Assembly (NCBI RefSeq): GCF_014851905.1
Contig: NZ_JACVAQ010000002.1
Location: 248,001 to 312,000, forward strand
DNA: 64,000 bases
Reading direction: 5' to 3'
Origin: Pseudomonas sp. PDM14
GTDB taxonomy: Bacteria; Pseudomonadota; Gammaproteobacteria; Pseudomonadales; Pseudomonadaceae
The notes under the pieces were generated by a model. It was not told the origin of the DNA and did no database searches. It saw only the letters and a list, made by a program, of their open reading frames with translations. Made by a program: the position numbers and the translations under genes. This document shows, piece after piece, positions 25,030-34,029 of the stretch; position 1 is the stretch's first letter; every line of letters begins with the position of its first letter.

Positions 25030-26400
25030 ATGGCAGAAGCCAAAAAAATGAGCGTCGGTCAACTGACCATGCTGACCGCGGTGAACATGCTCGGCTCGGG
25101 CATCGTTCTGTTGCCGACCAAACTGGCCGAAATCGGTGCGATCTCGATTCTTTCCTGGCTGGTGACGGCCACCGGCTCACTGGCCCTGGCCTATGCCTTC
25201 GCCCGCTGCGGCATGCTCAGCCGCAAGACCGGCGGCATGGGCGGCTACGCCGAGTACACCTTCGGCAAGGCCGGTAACTACCTGACCAACTACACCTACG
25301 GCAGTTCCCTGTTGATCGCCAACGTCGCCATCAGCATCACGGCAGTGGGCTACATCCAGGTGCTGTTCGGCTGGCAGCTGAGCCCGCTGAATGTCGGCCT
25401 GATGACCATCGCCCTCCTCTGGATCACCACCTTCGCCAATTTCGGCGGTGCCAGCATCACCGGCAAGATCGGTTCGGTCACCGTCTGGGGCGTGATCGCG
25501 CCCGTCGTGGCCGTGTCGACCATTGGCTGGTTCTGGTTCGACTCGTCGATCTATGCCGAAGGCTGGAACCCTCATGGCAAATCCTACCTGGAGGCCGCCG
25601 GCGCCTCGGTAGCGATCACCCTCTGGGCGTTCCTCGGCCTGGAGTCCGCCTGCGCCAACACCGACGCGGTGGAAAACCCCGAGCGCAACGTCCCGATCGC
25701 CGTACTCGGCGGCACCATCGGTGCAGCAGTTATTTATATCGTCTCGACCAACGTCATCGCCGGCATCGTTGCCAACCCGGAGCTGGTCAGCTCGACCGCA
25801 CCGTTCGGCCTGGTCTTCGCCAAGATGTTCAACCCCATGGTCGGCAGCATCGTCATGGGCATGATGGTGCTGGCCTGCATCGGCTCGCTGCTCGGCTGGC
25901 AGTTCACCATCGCCCAGGTGTTCAAGAGTTCGGCCGACACCGGCTACTTCGTGCCGGTCTTTGCCATCGTCAACAAGGCTGGCACCCCCATCGTCGGCAT
26001 GCTGATCCTGCTGGCGGCGCAAACGGCGCTGGCACTGCTGACCATCAGCCCGGACCTGACCAAGCAGTTCGACACCCTGGTCAACCTCGCGGTGGTCACC
26101 AATATCATCCCGTACATCCTCTCGATGGCTGCGCTGGCGACGATCCAGAAGGTCTCCAACGTGCCGCCCAAGCAGGCGCTCATCACCAACATCGTGGCCG
26201 CGGTCGCTGCCGCGTACAGCTACCTGGCGCTATACAGCTCCGGGGCCGAGGCGCTGATGCTCGGCGGCGTAGCGACCATCGCCGGCTACACGCTGTTCGG
26301 TTACGTCAATACCCGTCTGATGCGTCTCGAAGCCGAACAGAAGGCCGTTGACCACATGACCCCGGCTCCGCAGATCGAAGCGGCCAAACACAACCCATAA
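25030..26400 (+). CDS. PotE-like amino acid/polyamine antiporter (APC superfamily)
   Basis: A 456-residue, 12-helix transporter closely resembling E. coli PotE (ornithine/putrescine): LTMLTAVNMLGSGIVLLPTK, TLWAFLGLESACANTDAVEN and GSLLGWQFTIAQVFKSS are near-identical blocks. Residues shown to matter in PotE are conserved at its Cys62, Trp201, Glu207 and Trp292 positions. The C-terminal recognition residues Trp422, Tyr425 and Glu433 of PotE correspond here to Tyr, Phe and Met. The decarboxylase 20 bases downstream is AdiA-like rather than SpeF-like, so the substrate pair (ornithine/putrescine, arginine/agmatine or lysine/cadaverine) is open. GGAGGG lies 9 bases before the ATG. Confidence 0.85.
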   Translation: MAEAKKMSVGQLTMLTAVNMLGSGIVLLPTKLAEIGAISILSWLVTATGSLALAYAFARCGMLSRKTGGMGGYAEYTFGKAGNYLTNYTYGSSLLIANVAISITAVGYIQVLFGWQLSPLNVGLMTIALLWITTFANFGGASITGKIGSVTVWGVIAPVVAVSTIGWFWFDSSIYAEGWNPHGKSYLEAAGASVAITLWAFLGLESACANTDAVENPERNVPIAVLGGTIGAAVIYIVSTNVIAGIVANPELVSSTAPFGLVFAKMFNPMVGSIVMGMMVLACIGSLLGWQFTIAQVFKSSADTGYFVPVFAIVNKAGTPIVGMLILLAAQTALALLTISPDLTKQFDTLVNLAVVTNIIPYILSMAALATIQKVSNVPPKQALITNIVAAVAAAYSYLALYSSGAEALMLGGVATIAGYTLFGYVNTRLMRLEAEQKAVDHMTPAPQIEAAKHNP

Positions 26401-26420
26401 GGAATGAGGGAGCATCTGTC

Positions 26421-28706
26421 ATGAGTCAGAACAGGCATACCCTGGGCATGCTGGCGCTGGTCGTCAGCAACCCACCAGACAACCGCACCGTCTTCGGCCG
26501 CTCACTGGGCCAATTGGTCTCCGACATGGAGGAGCGCTCGATCAGCGTGCTGGTCGCCGAATCCTTCAGTGACGCCTCCACCATCGTCCGCTCCGATCCG
26601 GCCATCCAGTGCCTGCTGCTGAACTGGGACATGGACAAGAGCGAAGGCCAGAGCGCCTGCATTTCTCTGCTCACCGACCTGCGTGCGCGCAATACGCGGG
26701 TGCCGGTGTTCCTGATCAGCGACCGCGCCGCAGTATCGACCATTCCCCTGCTGGTCATGCAGCACGCCGATGACTTCATCTGGTTGCCCGAAGACACCAG
26801 CGTGTTCATCAGCGGACGGATTCTCGCCGCCATCGAGCGCTATCGGCAGGCCGTGCTGCCGCCGATGTTCGGCGCGCTGCTGAAGTTCTCGCGCACCTAC
26901 GAATACTCCTGGCACACGCCGGGCCATGCCGGTGGCACCGCCTTCCTCAAGAGCACCGCCGGGCGTGCTTTCTACGAATTCTTCGGGGAAAACCTGCTGC
27001 GTTCGGACCTGTCCATCTCGGTCGGTGAACTGGGTTCGCTGCTCGACCACAGCGGCCCGATCGGCCAGGGCGAGCGTTACGCCGCCAAGGTGTTCGGCTC
27101 GCACCGCACCTACTACGTCACCAACGGCTCGTCGACCTCCAACCGCGTCATCCTGATGGCCAGCGTCACCCGCAACCAGATTGCCCTGTGCGACCGCAAT
27201 TGCCACAAGTCCGCCGAGCACTCGATGACCTTGTCCGGCGCGATCCCGACCTACCTGGTGCCAACGCGTAACCGCTACGGCATCATCGGTCCGATCCTGC
27301 CGCAGACCCTCAGCGCCGAGGCGGTGAAACAGGCCATTGCCGACAACCCGTTGGTCAAGGACGGCATCGACACCACACCGCAGCACGCCATCATCACCAA
27401 CTCGACCTACGACGGCCTCTGCTACAACGTCACGCGCGTGGAGCAATTGCTCGGCGACAGCGTCGACCGTCTGCACTTCGACGAAGCCTGGTATGGCTAT
27501 GCGCGCTTCAACCCGATCTACCGTGAACGCTTTGCCATGCATGGCAACCCGGAAGACCACGACCCGAACGGGCCAACCGTGTTCGCCACCCAGTCGACCC
27601 ACAAGCTGCTCGCCGCCCTGTCGCAGGCCTCGATGATCCACGTGCGTGACGGGCGCCGGGCGATCTCGCATGGGCGCTTCAACGAGTCGTTCATGATGCA
27701 CGCCTCGACCTCGCCCAACTACGCGATCATGGCCTCGTGCGATGTCAGCTCGGCGATGATGGAAGCACCCAGCGGGCTGATCCTCACCAGCGAGTCGATC
27801 GACGAAGCCGTGTCGTTCCGCCAGGTGCTGTCACGCATGCACAGCGACATGGGGGCGAAGGACGACTGGTTCTTCACCTGCTGGCAGCCGCCGACCTTGC
27901 AGGTCGATGGCATGGAGCTGCCATTCCACGAAGTCGATCCAGCCTTCCTGAAAAGCGAGCCGTACTGCTGGGTGCTGCACCCGAACGAAACCTGGCACGG
28001 TTTCGGCGACATCGAAGACGGCTACTGCATGCTCGACCCGATCAAGGTCTCGGTGCTCACTCCGGGCATGGGCGACGACGGCAACCTGCTGCCCAGCGGC
28101 ATTCCGGCCTGCGTGCTGACCGCCTACCTGGGCCGCCAGGGCATCGTGGTGGAGAAAACCACCGACTTCACCATCCTCTTCCTCTTCTCCATCGGCATCA
28201 CCAAGGGCAAGTGGGGCACGCTGGTCAACGCCCTCCTCGACTTCAAGCGCGACTACGACGACAACCTGGAACTGGAGATGTGCCTGCCGGACCTGGTGCA
28301 GAGCCATCCGCAGCGCTACAAGGGCATGGGAATCAGGGACCTGGCCGAGCAGATCTTCACCGCCATGGGCGAAACCCGCACCACCGCCAACATGGCGGCG
28401 GCGTTCGGCATGCTGCCGCAAGCCGAACTCAGCCCGGTGGAAGCCTACGAAAAACTGGTCAAGGACGAGATCGAGCTGGTCACCCTGGAGCAGGCCGCGG
28501 GACGCGTCGTCGCCACCGGCATCGTGCCCTACCCGCCAGGCATTCCGTTGCTGATGCCCGGCGAGAGTGCCGGCCCGGCCGATGGCCCGCTGCTCAGCTA
28601 CCTCAAGGCGCTGGAGAGCTTCGACCGCTCCTTCCCGGGGCTCACCCACGACACCCACGGCATCGAAGCCGAGGAAGGCGTCTATCACCTCTACTGCCTG
28701 AAATAG
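26421..28706 (+). CDS. Inducible Orn/Lys/Arg decarboxylase, closest to arginine decarboxylase AdiA
   Basis: A 761-residue PLP-dependent fold-III-type decarboxylase. Residues about 1-135 form the response-regulator-like wing domain and about 140-600 the PLP domain; a C-terminal domain follows. The PLP lysine is Lys395 in QSTHKLL. Blocks such as DRLHFDEAWYGYARFNPIY and NRYGIIGPI, and the C-terminus YHLYCLK, are nearly those of E. coli AdiA (755 residues). The residue before STHK is Gln, as in ornithine decarboxylases, whereas AdiA and the lysine enzyme have His. With the upstream antiporter it would exchange amino acid for amine, consuming protons (acid resistance) or making polyamine. Substrate is not settled by sequence. 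Confidence 0.88.
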   Translation: MSQNRHTLGMLALVVSNPPDNRTVFGRSLGQLVSDMEERSISVLVAESFSDASTIVRSDPAIQCLLLNWDMDKSEGQSACISLLTDLRARNTRVPVFLISDRAAVSTIPLLVMQHADDFIWLPEDTSVFISGRILAAIERYRQAVLPPMFGALLKFSRTYEYSWHTPGHAGGTAFLKSTAGRAFYEFFGENLLRSDLSISVGELGSLLDHSGPIGQGERYAAKVFGSHRTYYVTNGSSTSNRVILMASVTRNQIALCDRNCHKSAEHSMTLSGAIPTYLVPTRNRYGIIGPILPQTLSAEAVKQAIADNPLVKDGIDTTPQHAIITNSTYDGLCYNVTRVEQLLGDSVDRLHFDEAWYGYARFNPIYRERFAMHGNPEDHDPNGPTVFATQSTHKLLAALSQASMIHVRDGRRAISHGRFNESFMMHASTSPNYAIMASCDVSSAMMEAPSGLILTSESIDEAVSFRQVLSRMHSDMGAKDDWFFTCWQPPTLQVDGMELPFHEVDPAFLKSEPYCWVLHPNETWHGFGDIEDGYCMLDPIKVSVLTPGMGDDGNLLPSGIPACVLTAYLGRQGIVVEKTTDFTILFLFSIGITKGKWGTLVNALLDFKRDYDDNLELEMCLPDLVQSHPQRYKGMGIRDLAEQIFTAMGETRTTANMAAAFGMLPQAELSPVEAYEKLVKDEIELVTLEQAAGRVVATGIVPYPPGIPLLMPGESAGPADGPLLSYLKALESFDRSFPGLTHDTHGIEAEEGVYHLYCLK

Positions 28707-28716
28707 GCTGCAAGCA

Positions 28717-28742
28717 GGGTCGATCACCGGCGTGATCGGCCC
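28717..28742 (+). terminator. Hairpin downstream of the decarboxylase gene
   Basis: GGGTCGATCAC and GTGATCGGCCC pair over 11 positions (one G-U) around the loop CGGC, 11 bases after the stop. No T tract follows. Confidence 0.55.
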
Positions 28743-28825
28743 CCAACCCTCCGCGCACGCACATCCGATGAAACCCGAGCCGCCTCGCTGGGTCACTAAC
28801 AGGTGATCCTTGCGAGAGCGTGCCG

Positions 28826-29956
28826 ATGCCTGCCGACTGGTTGACCTTTTTGCCCCTGCCCGAACTCAAGACCCTGCTGATCGCCGCCATCGTGGTGCTG
28901 GTCCTCAGCGTGCTCGCGCGTGTGGTGCTGCACGGCATGCAGCGTCTGGCCAGACCGTTCCTGTTTCCCCGTGAGCTACTGCAGCGCACCCGTGCGCCGC
29001 TGCACCTGCTGATCCCCCTGCTCGGCCTGCAGACCGTATGCAGCACGGCGCCGGACGACCTGATGTGGATCGGTGGCATCCGCCACATCACCTCGCTGGT
29101 GATCATTGGCGTGTTCACCTGGCTCGGCCTGCGTGCGGTGGATGCGATTCAGCAGATCATCCTGCTGCACAATCCGGTGAACATGATCGACAACCTGCGC
29201 GCACGGCAGATCCAGACCCAGACCCGTGTGCTGGTGCGCATCCTCAGCTTCCTGGTCCTGCTGTTCGGCGTTTCGGCAATGCTGATCACCTTCCCCACCG
29301 CTCGCCAGTTCGGCACCAGCCTGCTCGCCTCCGCCGGCCTTGCCGGTCTGGCCGTGGGTTTCGCAGCCAAACCGGTACTGGGCAACCTGATCGCCGGCTT
29401 GCAGATCGCCCTCACCCAGCCGATTCGCCTGGATGACGTGGTGATCGTCGAAAACGAGTGGGGGCGGATCGAGGAAATCACCGGCAGCTACGTGGTCGTG
29501 CGTATCTGGGACGACCGCCGGCTGATCGTGCCGCTGCAGTGGTTCATCGAGAACCCGTTCCAGAACTGGACGCGGACCAGCTCGTCGCTGACCGGCGCGG
29601 TGGTGTTCTGGGTCGACTATTCGACACCGCTCGAGCCGCTGCGCCGCGAGATGGACCGCCTGCTTCAGGAGGTGCCGCAACTCTGGGACGGTCGCGTCAG
29701 CGTGCTGCAGGTCACCGACTGCACCGAGCGCAGCATCCAGGTGCGCGTGCTGGCCAGTTCTGGCGACTCGTCACGCGGCTGGGACCTGCGCTGCTACCTG
29801 CGCGAGAACCTGATCACCTTCATCAACCGCGAATACCCACACAGCCTGCCGCAGCTGCGTGCGGTGCTGCAGGCCGCTGACAAGGGCGATGAATACAGTG
29901 CGCAGCGGCCGCTCAAGGGCGAGATCAGCGAGCCGGAGCGGCAGCCACCGGTGTAG
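28826..29956 (+). CDS. MscS-family mechanosensitive channel
   Basis: A 376-residue inner-membrane protein with hydrophobic helices at about 11-30, 55-70, 83-100 and 130-155, followed by the MscS pore helix and beta domain: LLASAGLAGLAVGFAAKPVL, then LIAGLQIALTQPIRLDDVV. The glycine/alanine-rich pore helix is the hallmark of MscS channels, which release solutes on hypo-osmotic shock. ATG 28826 (GAGAG 7 bases upstream) is preferred to an in-frame GTG two codons earlier. It ends only 3 bases from the stop of the convergent CinA-type gene. Confidence 0.88.
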   Translation: MPADWLTFLPLPELKTLLIAAIVVLVLSVLARVVLHGMQRLARPFLFPRELLQRTRAPLHLLIPLLGLQTVCSTAPDDLMWIGGIRHITSLVIIGVFTWLGLRAVDAIQQIILLHNPVNMIDNLRARQIQTQTRVLVRILSFLVLLFGVSAMLITFPTARQFGTSLLASAGLAGLAVGFAAKPVLGNLIAGLQIALTQPIRLDDVVIVENEWGRIEEITGSYVVVRIWDDRRLIVPLQWFIENPFQNWTRTSSSLTGAVVFWVDYSTPLEPLRREMDRLLQEVPQLWDGRVSVLQVTDCTERSIQVRVLASSGDSSRGWDLRCYLRENLITFINREYPHSLPQLRAVLQAADKGDEYSAQRPLKGEISEPERQPPV

Positions 29957-29959
29957 GCG

Positions 29960-30442
29960 TCAGATCGAGCGCAGGCGCTCGTAGTAGTACGGCAGTTGCA
30001 TCAGTGCGTATTGCGCGGCGGCGGCACGGACTTCGTTACGCTCGCCATCGAACTTGACCGTCTCGCTGACCACGCCCTCATGGTCGTTGACGCTCATGGC
30101 GCAGGCGAAGCATTGCACGCCGTTCATCGCGCCGTCGGCCTCGGCCAGGCCGGTGTTGGCCAGGACGATGGCGGCCTTGCTCAGCTTGAGCGCGCCAACT
30201 GCCATTTCCCGTGCCACCTCTTCGCTGGTCAGGCCATAGGTCTGCATGGTCTGGAAGCTGACCCCGAGAAGCGAATTCTTCGATTCCGGCGAGTAGACGA
30301 TGAAGCCGGACTCCAGCACCTGGCCGCTGCCCTGCACGTCGGCAACCATCGAGGCCATCAGCCCGGCGGTGCAGGATTCGGCGGTGGTCAGACGCAGCTG
30401 GTACTTCTCGAGAAAGCTGATGACCTGCTCGACGTTTTGCAT
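29960..30442 (-). CDS. CinA C-terminal-type nicotinamide mononucleotide amidase (PncC-like)
   Basis: A 160-residue stand-alone CinA C-terminal domain. The family signature near the N-terminus, LRLTTAESCTAGLMASMVAD (catalytic-type Ser/Thr segment), and GFIVYSPESKNSLLGVS are present. The N-terminal molybdopterin-binding half of full CinA is absent, as in PncC. PncC converts nicotinamide mononucleotide to nicotinate mononucleotide for NAD recycling. It is divergent from glgA with a 264-base intergenic region, and close relatives of this gene are often duplicated in Pseudomonas, so which paralogue it is cannot be stated. Confidence 0.8.
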   Translation of the reverse strand: MQNVEQVISFLEKYQLRLTTAESCTAGLMASMVADVQGSGQVLESGFIVYSPESKNSLLGVSFQTMQTYGLTSEEVAREMAVGALKLSKAAIVLANTGLAEADGAMNGVQCFACAMSVNDHEGVVSETVKFDGERNEVRAAAAQYALMQLPYYYERLRSI

Positions 30443-30706
30443 GGCGTTCGACCTTCTCTGCGCGGGGAATCAATGGCTATGGGAAGCCCCCTGGCAGCGC
30501 AAGTTCAAAAAATCCCCCGCGCGCGTTCCTACAGGAAAAAAAGTCGAAACTTTCTCCGTGACGCCTCAGTCATCAAAAGGGTGGGGTTCAAAAGGTCGCT
30601 CTTAGCAGCGTGCTTCCCGGCAGGTCATCGATGCCTGACGGGCATGACCCTGCGCACGGGATGAGGCAGCCGTTGCCCACCAGGGATTCGAGTGACCGGA
30701 GGACTT

Positions 30707-32263
30707 ATGGGAAATGCTGCTGTGACTGCTCGCTTTGATGAAGTTGCCCCGCTCGCTGTTCGACAGCAGCCTTCGCTCCATGTCGAAAGCCAGCATGGCC
30801 AGAAGAAGAAAATTCTATTCGTTACGTCCGAGTTCGCCGACCTGGTCAAGGTCGGTGGTCTTGGCGATGTCTCAGCTGCCCTGCCCCGCGCGCTCTCGCC
30901 CCGCCACGATGTTCGTGTGCTGATTCCCGGCTACAAGACCATCGTCGACAGCGGCCATCCGATCCGCATCATCGGCGAGGTCGGCGGCCATGCCGCGTTG
31001 CCGCCGTGCAAGATCGGTCGCATGGACCTGGACGACGGCCTGATCGTCTACATCGTCCTCTGCCCCGAGCTCTACGAGCGCGAAGGCAACCCCTATGGCG
31101 ACGCCAACGGCAGGGACTGGCCGGATAACCATATCCGCTTCGCCCGCCTGGGCCTCGCCGCGGCGGACATCGCCGCCGGCACCGCCTGCATCAGCTGGTG
31201 TCCGGAGCTGGTGCATGCCAACGACTGGCCCGCCGGTCTGGCACCGGCCTACATGGCCTGGCGCGGGCAGGCCACGCCCTCGGTGTTCACCATTCACAAC
31301 CTGGCGTACCAGGGGCTGTGCGCACCGGAATGCAGCCCGGAGTTGGGCCTGCCGGACGAGGCGTTCGACCCGGAGAGCATGGAGTTCTACGGCAAGCTGT
31401 CGTTTCTCAAGGCCGGCCTCACCTACGCCAACCACATCACCACGGTGAGCCAGACCTACGCCCGCGAAATCACCACCGCCGACTTCGGCTACGGCCTGGA
31501 AGGCATGCTCAAGCTCAAGGCCGACGCCGGGCTGCTCAGCGGCATCGCCAATGGTATCGATGAAAGCTGGCAGCCGATGACCGACCCACATCTGGTCGCC
31601 GGCTTCTCCGCGCGCCACTGGCAGGGCAAGCGTGCCAACGCCCAGTATGTGGAGCAAACCTTCGGCCTGGATGCCGATGGCGGCCCGCTGTTCGCCGTGG
31701 TCTCGCGCCTGGTACAGCAGAAAGGCATCGACCTCACCCTGGACGTCGCCGAACGCATCGTCACCGGTGGCGGCCGCATCGCCATCATCGGCCGCGGCGA
31801 GCCAGACCTGGAAGCCGCAGTGGCCGAGCTGGGCAAGCGCTATCCAGGGCGGATCGGGGTGAATGTCGGCTTCAACGAAACCGACGCCCGCCGCATGTTC
31901 GCCGGCAGCGACTTCCTGCTCATGCCCTCGCGTTTCGAGCCCTGCGGCCTGAGCCAGATGTACGCCCAGCGCTTCGGCTCCCTGCCAATCGCCCGCCGCA
32001 CCGGTGGCCTGGCTGACACCATCGAGGATGGCGTCACCGGCTTCCTGTTCCGTGAACCGACGGCCGATGCCTACTTCGAGGCCATCGAGCGCGCCCTCAA
32101 CGTGTTCAAACACCCCGAGCTGCTCAACGCCATGCGCTGCAAGGCCATGGCCGCGCCGCTGTACTGGGAGCAATCGGTGGCACCCTACGACCGGCTCTAC
32201 ACCGAATTGGTCGAAGAACTGGAGGCGAATGCCGCGCGGCAACAGGTTGGGAGATCGCTCTGA
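30707..32263 (+). CDS. glgA: Glycogen synthase GlgA (GT5)
   Basis: A 518-residue GT-B glycosyltransferase that elongates alpha-1,4-glucan from a nucleotide-glucose donor. The donor-binding loop KVGGLGDVSAALPR is at residues 48-61, VHANDWPAGL marks the acceptor-side domain, and SRFEPCGLSQM the C-terminal E-x7-E region. The N-terminus is about 33 residues longer than in enteric GlgA. ATG 30707 directly follows GGAGG. It heads a run of ten tightly packed genes; the stop TGA overlaps the treZ ATG by one base. No glgC lies in the window, so the donor source is not evident here. Confidence 0.92.
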   Translation: MGNAAVTARFDEVAPLAVRQQPSLHVESQHGQKKKILFVTSEFADLVKVGGLGDVSAALPRALSPRHDVRVLIPGYKTIVDSGHPIRIIGEVGGHAALPPCKIGRMDLDDGLIVYIVLCPELYEREGNPYGDANGRDWPDNHIRFARLGLAAADIAAGTACISWCPELVHANDWPAGLAPAYMAWRGQATPSVFTIHNLAYQGLCAPECSPELGLPDEAFDPESMEFYGKLSFLKAGLTYANHITTVSQTYAREITTADFGYGLEGMLKLKADAGLLSGIANGIDESWQPMTDPHLVAGFSARHWQGKRANAQYVEQTFGLDADGGPLFAVVSRLVQQKGIDLTLDVAERIVTGGGRIAIIGRGEPDLEAAVAELGKRYPGRIGVNVGFNETDARRMFAGSDFLLMPSRFEPCGLSQMYAQRFGSLPIARRTGGLADTIEDGVTGFLFREPTADAYFEAIERALNVFKHPELLNAMRCKAMAAPLYWEQSVAPYDRLYTELVEELEANAARQQVGRSL

Positions 32264-34029
32264 TGCCTCCCCTGGCGCGTACCCATGGCGCCCAGGTGCA
32301 AGAGGATGGAACCACCCGCTTCGCGCTATGGGCTCCCGACTGTCGGGAGGTCACCGTCGAGCTCGTCAGCAATGCCCTGCATCCACTGCAGGCGCAGGCT
32401 GACGGCTGGTTCGTCGGCACCTGTGAATGCCCGGCGGGCACCGGCTACCGTTTCGTCATCGACGGACACCTGCGCGTGCCGGACCCGGCCTCCCAGGCCC
32501 AGCTCGACGATGTGCACGGTTTCAGTCAGGTGGTCGACCACCGCGCCTACCCCTGGCGGCATGCCGAGTGGCAGGGCCGTCCCTGGCACGAGAGCGTGCT
32601 TTATGAGCTGCATGTCGGTCTGTTCGGTGGCTATGCCGGCGTGGAGCAGCACCTGCCACTGCTGGCGGGCCTCGGCATCACCGCCATCGAGCTGATGCCT
32701 CTGGCCGAGTTTCCCGGCAGCCGCAACTGGGGCTACGACGGCGTCCTGCCGTTCGCCCCCGAATCGTCCTATGGCACGCCGGAGCAGCTGAAAAGCCTGA
32801 TCGACAGCGCCCACGGCCTGGGCCTGATGGTGTTCGTCGACGTGGTCTACAACCACTTCGGCCCGGACGGCAATTACCTGGGCAACTACAGCCGCGACTT
32901 CTTCCGCAGCGATGTGCAGACGCCCTGGGGCGCTGCCATCGACTTCCGTCGGCGTCAGGTGCGGGACTACTTCTGCGAAAACGCCCTGATGTGGCTGCTC
33001 GACTACCGCGTCGATGGCCTGCGCCTGGACGCGGTGCACGCCATCGGTGAGCCGGATTTTCTCGTCGAACTGGCCAGCCGTGTGCATGCGGCGGTCGAGC
33101 CCGGTCGCCACGTGCACCTGGTACTGGAGAACGAGGACAACAACGCCCGGTTGCTGCAGCAGGGTTTCACCGCGCAGTGGAACGACGACGGCCATAACGT
33201 TCTGCACGCCTTGCTCACTGGCGAACGCGAAGGCTATTACGGCGACTTCGCCGATGACGCCACGGCCAAGCTCGCCCGCTGCCTGGGTGAAGGTTTCATT
33301 TACCAGGGACAAAATAGTCGCCACGGCTGCGCCCGCGGTGAGCCGAGCGCACACCTGCCGCCGACCGCGTTCGTGCTGTTTCTGCAGAACCACGACCAGG
33401 TCGGCAACCGTGCCTTCGGTGAGCGCCTGATCGAGCTGGCCGACGAGGACGCCCTCAGGGCCGCCACGGCACTGCTGCTGCTCTCGCCCATGGTGCCGCT
33501 GCTGTTCATGGGCGAGGAATGGGGCGCGCGCCAGCCGTTCCTGTTCTTCACCGACCATCATGCCGAGCTTGCCGACCTGGTGCGCATAGGCCGACGCAAC
33601 GAGTTCGCCGACTTCGCCCTGTATGCCGATGCCGAGGTGCGCGAGACCATTCCCGACCCGAACGCGCCGGCTACCTTCGCCCGTTCGCAGCTGCCGGAAA
33701 ATCTCAGCAGCCAGGTCGAGCACCAGAACTGGCATGCGCTGTACCAGCAGCTGCTGGACCTGCGCCACCGCCTGATCATTCCGCGGCTGCCCGGCGCCAG
33801 GGCGCTGAAGAGCGAGGTGCTCGCCGAAGGCGCGGTGAGTGCGCAGTGGACGCTGGGGGACCGCAGCCTGCTGCGCATCGACCTCAACCTCAGCGCCAGC
33901 AACGTCTGGGTCAGCCCGCCGCCGACCAGCGCCGCGGTGATCTTCGTCTGGGGCGTGGACAGCGCCGGCTACCAACTCGGCACCCTGCCCGCGCGCAGCG
34001 TTGCAGTCAGCCTGGAGGCCGCGCCATGA
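32263..34029 (+). CDS. treZ: Malto-oligosyltrehalose trehalohydrolase TreZ
   Basis: A 588-residue GH13 hydrolase that cuts the alpha-1,4 bond next to the terminal trehalosyl unit made by TreY, releasing free trehalose. An N-terminal CBM48-like domain (about 1-95) precedes the barrel. The nucleophile is Asp256 in GLRLDAVHAIGE, the acid/base is Glu289 in LVLENEDNN, and the transition-state Asp is in FLQNHDQVGNRAFGE. The start overlaps the glgA stop by one base and the end overlaps malQ by four, so translation is coupled. Cytoplasmic. Confidence 0.93.
   Translation: MPPLARTHGAQVQEDGTTRFALWAPDCREVTVELVSNALHPLQAQADGWFVGTCECPAGTGYRFVIDGHLRVPDPASQAQLDDVHGFSQVVDHRAYPWRHAEWQGRPWHESVLYELHVGLFGGYAGVEQHLPLLAGLGITAIELMPLAEFPGSRNWGYDGVLPFAPESSYGTPEQLKSLIDSAHGLGLMVFVDVVYNHFGPDGNYLGNYSRDFFRSDVQTPWGAAIDFRRRQVRDYFCENALMWLLDYRVDGLRLDAVHAIGEPDFLVELASRVHAAVEPGRHVHLVLENEDNNARLLQQGFTAQWNDDGHNVLHALLTGEREGYYGDFADDATAKLARCLGEGFIYQGQNSRHGCARGEPSAHLPPTAFVLFLQNHDQVGNRAFGERLIELADEDALRAATALLLLSPMVPLLFMGEEWGARQPFLFFTDHHAELADLVRIGRRNEFADFALYADAEVRETIPDPNAPATFARSQLPENLSSQVEHQNWHALYQQLLDLRHRLIIPRLPGARALKSEVLAEGAVSAQWTLGDRSLLRIDLNLSASNVWVSPPPTSAAVIFVWGVDSAGYQLGTLPARSVAVSLEAAP

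Noticed and set aside
30520..30565. A possible AlgU promoter before glgA (AAACTT followed by TCATC)
   Set aside because: Only the -35 region is close; the -10 matches three of five positions, which is near chance in this window.
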